Source: Alphaproteobacteria bacterium (GTDB lineage Bacteria; Pseudomonadota; Alphaproteobacteria; Micavibrionales; SZUA-601). From it: 5,051 nucleotides of DNA. Position 1 is the first letter of the stretch. Each line of letters starts with the position of its first letter. The stretch covers positions 1 through 5,051 of the forward strand of contig QKJH01000216.1 of the NCBI GenBank assembly GCA_003250865.1, written 5' to 3'. The notes below the pieces were generated by a model that saw only the letters and a list, made by a program, of their open reading frames with translations, was not told the origin of the DNA and did not search any database. Below are positions 1 through 5,051 of this stretch, piece after piece. The position numbers were made by a program, and so were the translations under genes.

Positions 1-1819
1 GGGTAATTTTTTCCTCGATGATGTTCAAGAGATAAATCGAAAAGGCAATAGCAACAAGTGCGATAATGGTTTTGCAAGTACGCCATAAGCCTTTTTTATC
101 GTGTGCATCGCGGTGTTGCCACAGCCATGTTCCAAAGGCAATGGCCAAACAGCCGGTCAGCGCCAGAACAACACCGGTGTCACCGCTGGCACGTGATAAT
201 ACCCAGATTAACCAGATGGCGGCACCGAACATCGGAAAGGCCAGAAATTGCTTGAACCGTTCCATCCATGCGCCGGGTTTGGGAAGAAAGCGTAACAGGG
301 ACGGAAAAACTGCCAATAAAAGATAGGGAAGAGCCAATCCCAATCCCAGAACTTCCAGAACCAGAAGGGAGATATGCCACGGTTGCGTCAAAGCATAAAA
401 AATGGCTGCTCCCATAAAGGGGGCGGTGCATGGGGTGGCAACGAGCGTGGCAAGTGCCCCTGTGAAAAAGTCACCGACATGTCCCTGTTTGGCGGTCAGA
501 TTTTGGCCAATTCCCATCAAGGAGGCACCGACAGTCAATACGCCCGAAAGCATTAATCCGATGATGAACAAGACATAGACCATCAACAGGACAAAGGCCG
601 GATTTTGTAGCTGGCCACCCCAACCGATGGCATTGCCGCCGGATTGCAACAGGATAAGAACGCTGCCCAGCACGGCAAAACTGACTAGAATGCCCAGCGT
701 ATAGGACAAGCCGCCCATAAAAATTTCAAACCGGTCGGTTTTGTGGGACTTTTGTACGAGGGAAAGTGCCTTCATCGACAAAATCGGGAAAACACACGGC
801 ATCAGGTTAAGCGCCAGACCGCCCAAAAAGGCAAACAGAATAGCCCCCCACAGGGTCAGTGCAGATTCAATCGGCATTGCCTCTGGCTCTTGTTGCACTT
901 GTTCTGGCAATGGTTCTTCTGCTTCTTGTGTTTGTGTTTTAGCACTGTAAAGCGGGTTAGTTAATGTAACATCGTAGGCAAGCGGTTGTCCGCCGGCATG
1001 GAACGTTAAAATGCCGGCCAGCTCGGGCATGTTTTCGGTTATGCCGTTGGTGGTGTCAGTTTCTACTATAACAGTGTGGGTATTTTCAAAGCTGAAATCC
1101 TGCGATAGAGCATGTTTGACAAATCCCCATGTGCGCGGGAAAAAATAGACATCGGTAACTTTATCCGCATCGGGCAGAGGGACGGATTCATCAAAGGCAA
1201 ATTTCAGACGGATACGGTTTTCGGATGGCCATTCGATTGTTGATTGTGTCGTGTCCAATGTAACAACCGGAGGGATGGTTGCCCGCGTATCGGCAAATTT
1301 CTGATAATCCGGTGACGGTTCCGGAATGGTGTCGGAAACTTTTACGGTTAAAGGCAGGTTTTTAGCTTGTTCAGGAATACAGATTTCATCGCAGGCCAGC
1401 CATGTGGCATCGGCCGCAATGCGAATGGTTTGTCCCGGCTTTAGATTAGGGGATGGGGTGATTTTTGTCATCAGAACCACTTCATCGGAATAGCCGTAAT
1501 TAATAACGGGACCAAGCGGTTCCAGATGAGGTGTGGGCCAGAGGATTTCACCGGCTGTAAACCCGGGAGGCAGCATCCAGCGGATTTCGGTTTTAAGGCC
1601 TGAGTCACCCGGGTTTTCCCAATAGGTATGCCAATCGGGAATAATTTTTTGGTGCAAAGCTACCCAGAACGGTTCCCCGGGTTCAATGGTGGAAAACTCG
1701 GAAATCAGTTTTACGCGGACTTTGGGTTCTTGAAATTCCGATTTTGGCTGGGCAAAACTTTGGGAGGCGCAAAGCAAAAGGGATGCAATCAACACAAGCA
1801 AAGGGAAGAATTTTTTCAT
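1..1819 (-). CDS. dsbD: DsbD/ScsB-family thiol-disulfide reductase, C-terminus cut by window edge
   Basis: This inner-membrane protein moves electrons from cytoplasmic thioredoxin to periplasmic thiol proteins. The frame is open from ATG 1819 to the left edge, giving 606 residues without a stop. Residues 1-23 form a Sec signal peptide with likely cleavage after SFA; there is no proper lipobox. Residues about 25-300 are the periplasmic DsbD N-terminal (DsbC-like) region with a CDEIC pair (C143, C147). A Gln/Glu-rich linker spans about 296-316. The CcdA-like core has about eight membrane segments (about 320-600), with C342 in NLMPCVFPILSMKAL and C464 in ATPCTAPFMGAA. Their 122-residue spacing equals that of C163/C285 in E. 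coli DsbD. The usual C-terminal thioredoxin-like domain, roughly 100-120 residues, should lie beyond the edge. The long N-terminal region and the CX3C pair point to the ScsB-like branch rather than classical DsbD. The ribosome site is weak (AGAGAG, 6 nt before ATG). The family call is firm; dsbD versus scsB is not. Confidence 0.95.
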   Translation of the reverse strand, partial: MKKFFPLLVLIASLLLCASQSFAQPKSEFQEPKVRVKLISEFSTIEPGEPFWVALHQKIIPDWHTYWENPGDSGLKTEIRWMLPPGFTAGEILWPTPHLEPLGPVINYGYSDEVVLMTKITPSPNLKPGQTIRIAADATWLACDEICIPEQAKNLPLTVKVSDTIPEPSPDYQKFADTRATIPPVVTLDTTQSTIEWPSENRIRLKFAFDESVPLPDADKVTDVYFFPRTWGFVKHALSQDFSFENTHTVIVETDTTNGITENMPELAGILTFHAGGQPLAYDVTLTNPLYSAKTQTQEAEEPLPEQVQQEPEAMPIESALTLWGAILFAFLGGLALNLMPCVFPILSMKALSLVQKSHKTDRFEIFMGGLSYTLGILVSFAVLGSVLILLQSGGNAIGWGGQLQNPAFVLLMVYVLFIIGLMLSGVLTVGASLMGIGQNLTAKQGHVGDFFTGALATLVATPCTAPFMGAAIFYALTQPWHISLLVLEVLGLGLALPYLLLAVFPSLLRFLPKPGAWMERFKQFLAFPMFGAAIWLIWVLSRASGDTGVVLALTGCLAIAFGTWLWQHRDAHDKKGLWRTCKTIIALVAIAFSIYLLNIIEEKIT

Positions 1820-1918
1820 GGGCGGCTCTCTGTTAATCAATCGTTTGTCGGTAGTGATATAGTGCGGTTATCTTCTATAAAAAGAGATGGTAACGCGGTT
1901 TTTCTACGGTTTCCCGAT
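1820..1918 (-). promoter_or_regulatory. 99-nt gap upstream of dsbD; possible weak promoter
   Basis: This is the largest gap in the window, between the stop of the second DUF2125 gene and the dsbD start. Its middle is AT-rich. On the minus strand, TTACCA (1893-1888) and GATAAC (1872-1867) are 15 nt apart, and TATAGA (1879-1874) and TATATC (1861-1856) are other -10-like hexamers. None pairs well with a -35 box at normal spacing, so a promoter is only a guess. I saw no stem followed by a T-run, so read-through from the upstream genes is possible. Confidence 0.2.
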
Positions 1919-2905
1919 TTATTTGCGTAAGCGGCTAAGTTCGGGAGAATAAAAATCAGGTACAGAGAAAACGGGAATATTCATGATGCGCATTACGCCA
2001 TCCCTGTAGGATGCCGGCATATAAATTGGCATATTCACCGCTTTTTTCTGTTGATCCTGAAGTTTGTTGAATTCTTTTACCAGATTGGCAAGCCTGTCAG
2101 GAGGCAGGTTATTGTTCTTGTATAGCTGGCGGACAAGCTTCTCAAACCCGACAATGGCGATAATGTAATCGCCGCCCGCATGGCTGGCGGTTGTACCGTT
2201 GCCGGCAACACGCAAATCATCCCAGAATAAAATAATATTGGATACCCGGTAGCGGTTTGTCTTTTCATCATATTGGGAGCGATAGGACAAGCGTTTTATA
2301 GGTGAAGAAAAGGGCGGGTTAAAGGCTTGAGGAATTTCGACTTTTTCTGCCGATACGTTGATATTGCCGCCTTCTTCGTCCTGCGAAAGGCGGGAGGGGC
2401 CGTCATAGGACAGATATAGCGTGTCAATGCCCAGCGTTTTGAAATGTTGTCCCGGATTGCGGATATTGCCGGTATACAAACCGATTTTCTGTCCCTTGAT
2501 GTCAAACACCATGTGGTTAAGGTTGGCAAGACGCAAAAAGCCCGTGGCATCCGCAAAATAAAGTTTCTTCGATGGCGTTGCCGTCGTCAGTTTTTCCTGC
2601 CTGATGGTGACGATATGGGTGCCTTGAAGGTGAACGGTAAACGATGTCGGATGGGTAATACGCCATTCCAGCTTAACCCTGTCACCTTTCCACAATAATG
2701 TGTCACTGCTCCATAATTCGGGCTTGTTGATGATGATGGTTGTGTGAAAAGGAAAGCCGGTTGTTTGGGTTCTTGACGATTTAAACGTCATATTCTCCAA
2801 ATTCAGGTGGGTTACAATCGGCGTCAGAAAAAAGCTGTAGAGTGTAAATATTGATATTATCAATACACCCAGAACTGCCGCTATGATTTTTACCCATAAT
2901 TTCAT
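1919..2905 (-). CDS. DUF2125-type membrane-anchored periplasmic protein (second of tandem pair)
   Basis: Function unknown. The 328-residue protein starts with a hydrophobic segment (about residues 5-27) after a short basic N-terminus. This suits an uncleaved inner-membrane anchor with the rest in the periplasm. It carries the DUF2125 signature GFPF at 50-53, followed by alternating beta-like stretches and an LLWKGDRVKLEW segment at 70-80. Near the C-terminus are an LRVAGNGT segment (231-238), a helix (about 254-290) and a closing IPVFSVPDF (310-318). The same landmarks occur in the same order in the upstream neighbour, so the two look like diverged duplicates. ATG 2905 sits directly before the anchor. 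Its ribosome site is poor (GAGA about 10 nt upstream), suggesting translation partly coupled to the upstream gene, 41 nt away. DUF2125 assignment is by motif memory and architecture, not by a profile search. A role in envelope lipid or polymer handling is inferred only from neighbours. Confidence 0.82.
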   Translation of the reverse strand: MKLWVKIIAAVLGVLIISIFTLYSFFLTPIVTHLNLENMTFKSSRTQTTGFPFHTTIIINKPELWSSDTLLWKGDRVKLEWRITHPTSFTVHLQGTHIVTIRQEKLTTATPSKKLYFADATGFLRLANLNHMVFDIKGQKIGLYTGNIRNPGQHFKTLGIDTLYLSYDGPSRLSQDEEGGNINVSAEKVEIPQAFNPPFSSPIKRLSYRSQYDEKTNRYRVSNIILFWDDLRVAGNGTTASHAGGDYIIAIVGFEKLVRQLYKNNNLPPDRLANLVKEFNKLQDQQKKAVNMPIYMPASYRDGVMRIMNIPVFSVPDFYSPELSRLRK

Positions 2906-2946
2906 TTTTTACTTATCTCAAATCTCAAACGATTTTACTTTTACTT
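2906..2946 (-). repeat. 41-nt gap between DUF2125 genes with short direct repeats
   Basis: This AT-rich spacer contains two adjacent copies of TTTGAGA (minus strand, 2929-2923 and 2922-2916). Two tandem copies of AAAAGT (2948-2937) overlap the upstream stop codon. There is no hairpin and no strong ribosome-binding site. It may be a low-complexity spacer or a short A-rich translation-enhancer leader; nothing in it suggests a terminator or clear promoter. Confidence 0.5.
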
Positions 2947-3861
2947 TTATAATGCATTCCACTCAATTGTTGGAATTTTAAAAATAGGAAACGGCCCGAT
3001 GGTCAACATATCGCTATCATTGATAACAATAGGTGCAACCAGCGGCTGATTGACCTGTGGTGTTTTCCCTCCGTTCAGCATCGTAATGAAGCTTTTCACC
3101 AGACCGGCCATCTGCTCATTGATTATTTTCTCTTCTTGCAGTTGTGTCAAGAGTTCGATAACTCCAAGAACCGATATTGTTCCGTTAAAGCGCGGTTGAA
3201 ATGCCGTTGATAAGGTGAGATCACCGTTACTCTCCACTTTGATGCTTCCCCGCTCAAGTAACAGGCGGTTGAGTCTTACCGTGCCGTTATGGTCTCGCCA
3301 TCGTTTCAGCTCGGCATAGGATGAAATCGGTTTGTAAAGCGGCGGTGTGACGGTCAGGTCAATCAAAAAATGGTCAAGAGCGGCGCTGTCGGTTGTTTTT
3401 TCGAATGCCATGTCATCAATGGCCAGCGAAATATCCTGCGTGCGGGCACCGGTATTATACGCGTGGGAAAGCCGTAGTTTACCAAATGCCATGGTGAGTT
3501 CATGTGTATCGCCGGCAGCGTTAAAATGGTTGGTTTGGGGGGCTATAACCTCAAGGGCATTCATGTTCAAGGGATTAACGCGGATTTGGAATAATGGAAA
3601 CGACCATGTGCCATAGCGTGATTGTGTCATGTTCATGTTATGGACGTTGACGCTAACAGTTCCGGGAAAACCGGAGACGGTTAGGGAGTCATAGGTCAAT
3701 GAAGCCTGTTTCACGGCCATATTGGCTTGCCATTGGTGTATGACTGTTTCAAAGCTTCGTGCCAGCCAATACCAATAACCGGTATAGAGTGCGATGGCCA
3801 GACATAGCGCAACAGCCAAAAACTTGAACGGTTTTACAGGGTTCGCTTTAATCGGCATCAT
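2947..3861 (-). CDS. DUF2125-type membrane-anchored periplasmic protein (first of tandem pair)
   Basis: Function unknown. The 304-residue protein has a basic N-terminus, then a hydrophobic anchor (about residues 12-33) running into GYWYWLARSFETVIHQW (28-44), an anchor-exit pattern typical of DUF2125 proteins. The family signature follows as VSGFPGTV (62-69). The remainder is beta-rich and polar, as expected for a periplasmic domain. The C-terminal part has VESNGDLTL (209-217), a helical stretch with LLTQL and LVKSF (237-258), and a closing GPFPIFKIP (289-297). These landmarks match those of the next gene downstream. The reading frame begins with two adjacent ATGs (3861 and 3858). The GAAGGA ribosome site is 4 nt from the first and 7 nt from the second, so the second may be the real start. 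The frame overlaps the end of plsC by 14 bp (11 bp from the second ATG), implying coupled translation. Confidence 0.85.
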   Translation of the reverse strand: MMPIKANPVKPFKFLAVALCLAIALYTGYWYWLARSFETVIHQWQANMAVKQASLTYDSLTVSGFPGTVSVNVHNMNMTQSRYGTWSFPLFQIRVNPLNMNALEVIAPQTNHFNAAGDTHELTMAFGKLRLSHAYNTGARTQDISLAIDDMAFEKTTDSAALDHFLIDLTVTPPLYKPISSYAELKRWRDHNGTVRLNRLLLERGSIKVESNGDLTLSTAFQPRFNGTISVLGVIELLTQLQEEKIINEQMAGLVKSFITMLNGGKTPQVNQPLVAPIVINDSDMLTIGPFPIFKIPTIEWNAL

Positions 3862-4642
3862 CGCTTCCTTCGCTAAGGGGGGCGGGTATTTTCAGGTATT
3901 TTTTCTCTCTCTCCGATAGGGTGGCAATGGCTTGTTCGCTCCAATAATCAGAACGCTCCTCAATCAGGTGTTGCATGGTTACCAGTGCCTCGGTTCCGGG
4001 TACACCGGGAGGGATGGGAGGCATAAACTCAATCGTAATAATGCCGCCCGTTTTAAAGAAACTTTTTTTCGGCCAAAAAGCCCCGGAGTTAAGCGCGGTG
4101 GGGATAATCGGCACCTGAAGCATGTCATAAAGTCTTATGGCACCGTATTTGTACGACATTCTGCGCCGTACGGAAACCCGTGTCCCTTGCGGAAAGATGA
4201 TAATGGGGCGGCCTTGTTCTTTTACCGTATTAGCCGTTTTTTCCATCAGTTTCAGTGCGTTGACACCGCGGCCGCGGTCAATGGCAATCATATCCAGCTT
4301 TTTAAAGAACCACCCCAGAAACGGAATGGAAAGAAGCTCTTTTTTCAATACAATCGCCGGATCATTGAATAGGCGATGTAGTTTGATGGTTTCCCATGCC
4401 GATTGGTGTTTTGCCGCAACGATGAAACAGCCGGATTTTGGCAGGTTTTCTATTCCTTTGATTTCATAGGTCAGTCCAAGGATATGCCGTTCAACCTGAT
4501 AGGTAATCCAGTTCCATAAATGGGCGGTTTTAAGCGCATAGCGTCGGGGAAGAAAACAGGTCCAGCATAATAGAAAAGCCAACAGACCGGTTGAGCCGTA
4601 AAAGGCAATATTGAAAAGAATGGAACGGAGTATCAATTTCAT
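3848..4642 (-). CDS. plsC: 1-acyl-sn-glycerol-3-phosphate acyltransferase (PlsC family)
   Basis: Predicted to acylate lysophosphatidic acid at sn-2 to give phosphatidic acid, the precursor of membrane phospholipids, at the inner membrane. The protein has 264 residues, normal for the family. A hydrophobic N-terminal segment (about 6-31) anchors it. Family motifs appear in order: AKHQSAWE (77-84; His79 is the expected catalytic base, and the usual HX4D is HX4E here), VLKKELLSIPFLGWF (98-112), MIAIDRG (118-124), IFPQGTR (149-155; the commoner form is FPEGTR), and VPIIPTALNSGAFWP (177-191). Divergence is conservative and no frame damage is seen, so the enzyme is probably active. ATG 4642 overlaps the upstream stop as ATGA, with AGGA 10 nt upstream, indicating translational coupling. 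The tail after about residue 240 is polar, ending in an acidic SEGSDDAD. The family is certain; the acyl acceptor could differ (for example an ornithine-lipid O-acyltransferase), since substrate cannot be read from sequence. Confidence 0.93.
   Translation of the reverse strand: MKLILRSILFNIAFYGSTGLLAFLLCWTCFLPRRYALKTAHLWNWITYQVERHILGLTYEIKGIENLPKSGCFIVAAKHQSAWETIKLHRLFNDPAIVLKKELLSIPFLGWFFKKLDMIAIDRGRGVNALKLMEKTANTVKEQGRPIIIFPQGTRVSVRRRMSYKYGAIRLYDMLQVPIIPTALNSGAFWPKKSFFKTGGIITIEFMPPIPPGVPGTEALVTMQHLIEERSDYWSEQAIATLSEREKKYLKIPAPLSEGSDDAD
3866..3871 (-). promoter_or_regulatory. Strong ribosome-binding site of the first DUF2125 gene, inside plsC
   Basis: GAAGGA on the minus strand lies within the last codons of plsC. 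It is 4 nt before ATG 3861 and 7 nt before ATG 3858. The spacing favours the second ATG, which would shorten the protein by one Met. It is the best Shine-Dalgarno match in the window. Confidence 0.7.
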
Positions 4643-5051
4643 CGTTTAAGTGTCCTGATAATTTGGGATGGCAGGTAGGCCAATATGAATTTATTGTATT
4701 CGCGCGTTATCATGAAAAAGTTTTCGGGAATGCGCCACCAATCGAGAGTGCGGATTTCAGGTGTGGCTATCGGGTGCGGAATAATGGCAATATCCGGAGC
4801 ACTGATGGAGAAATTGAGCAAGGTACGCGGCATGTGGTAATCGGAAGTCACCAATCGAATAGTCTGATACCCTTTTTCTTTAATCCAGCGTGATGTCTCG
4901 ATAGCATTGCCGGCTGTGTTGCCTGCCTCATAACCCAGAATAACACAACATTGCAGGTGTTGATGTTCTTTTTTCCACAGGTTAATCAGCTCGGACAGTT
5001 TGACATCCGGATGAACGCCCGAGACAAACAACAGCGGCGCAGCGCCTTTTT
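4639..5051 (-). CDS. YdcF-like DUF218 (SanA/ElyC/YdcF) family protein, N-terminus beyond window
   Basis: This is the C-terminal 136 residues of a DUF218 protein; the frame stays open to the right edge. A TTG at 5031 is an internal Leu codon, not a start, because the frame reads on upstream as KGAAPLLFVSG, which is conserved sequence in this family. Visible family marks are LLFVSGVHP (6-14 of the visible part), VILGYEAGNTAGNAIE (36-51), LVTSDYHMPR (66-75, with the family's Ser-X-X-His-Met-X-Arg pattern) and the late IIPHPI (89-94). The Rossmann-like DUF218 fold is linked in E. coli to envelope functions (ElyC with the lipid carrier undecaprenyl phosphate and peptidoglycan, SanA with vancomycin sensitivity), but YdcF itself is poorly defined biochemically. 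The missing part should hold a membrane anchor or signal and the first beta-alpha units. The stop overlaps the plsC start by 4 bp, so the two genes share a transcript. The exact reaction is unknown. Confidence 0.9.
   Translation of the reverse strand, partial: KGAAPLLFVSGVHPDVKLSELINLWKKEHQHLQCCVILGYEAGNTAGNAIETSRWIKEKGYQTIRLVTSDYHMPRTLLNFSISAPDIAIIPHPIATPEIRTLDWWRIPENFFMITREYNKFILAYLPSQIIRTLKR

Noticed and set aside
66..964. Several short plus-strand open frames opposite dsbD.
   Set aside because: They are antisense to the continuous 606-codon dsbD frame, whose translation matches the family throughout.
1628..1930. 100-codon plus-strand open frame crossing the dsbD start and the following gap.
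   Set aside because: Most of it is the antisense of the dsbD N-terminal region, the product resembles nothing I know, and all other genes run on the minus strand.
4265..4278. Perfect 14-bp GC-rich palindrome (ACCGCGGCCGCGGT).
   Set aside because: It lies in plsC and is explained by the codons of Asp-Arg-Gly-Arg-Gly in the conserved IDR region; there is no sign of an operator role.
3932..4372. 146-codon open frame on the plus strand opposite plsC.
   Set aside because: It lies wholly within a well-supported acyltransferase gene, its translation is Arg/Asn-rich without domain-like features, and no ribosome site or neighbouring plus-strand gene supports it.
5029..5031. TTG as a possible start of the DUF218 gene.
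   Set aside because: The frame continues upstream to the window edge with conserved family residues, so this is an internal Leu codon and the gene is cut by the edge.
5036..5051. GGCG-CAG-CGCC stem followed by five Ts on the plus strand, resembling an intrinsic terminator.
   Set aside because: The stem is only 4 bp, no plus-strand gene precedes it, and the bases encode conserved residues (KGAAPL) of the DUF218 protein on the minus strand.
1..5051. Search for mobile elements, CRISPR arrays, tRNA genes or a defence or toxin-antitoxin system.
   Set aside because: None seen: the genes are tightly packed core-type envelope genes, with no transposase-like frame, no spaced repeats and no unassigned stretch longer than 99 bases.

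Overview
The window is a compact, fully minus-strand stretch of cell-envelope genes, most likely from an alphaproteobacterium. That placement rests on three things: two DUF2125-type proteins (a family I know mainly from Alphaproteobacteria), a PlsC acyltransferase of the KHQSAWET/NSG-FW subtype common in that class, and the gene order YdcF-like, plsC, DUF2125, which recurs there, often downstream of ftsE-ftsX. Base composition is moderate (a little under half G+C by eye). I would not name a genus.

Reading along the minus strand (right to left), the order is: the C-terminal part of a DUF218/YdcF-like protein entering from the right edge; plsC (1-acyl-sn-glycerol-3-phosphate acyltransferase), overlapping it by 4 bp; a first DUF2125 protein, overlapping plsC by 14 bp; a second DUF2125 protein after a 41-nt gap; and, after a further 99 nt, a large DsbD/ScsB-type transmembrane thiol-disulfide reductase. 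The last gene runs off the left edge and lacks its C-terminal domain here. The gene overlaps indicate one operon for at least the first three genes, probably four. dsbD may be the last gene of the operon or may have its own weak promoter.

Functionally, PlsC makes phosphatidic acid at the inner membrane. The YdcF-like protein belongs to a family tied to envelope and peptidoglycan-lipid metabolism. The two DUF2125 proteins are membrane-anchored with large periplasmic parts of unknown role. DsbD carries reducing power from the cytoplasm to periplasmic thiols. The shared theme is inner-membrane and periplasm maintenance; a common pathway is not shown by the sequence.

No RNA genes, mobile elements, CRISPR arrays, phage genes or convincing terminators were seen, and no gene-free stretch exceeds 99 bases. 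The least understood content is the tandem DUF2125 pair. The window otherwise looks like ordinary core genome, and I found no convincing new system.
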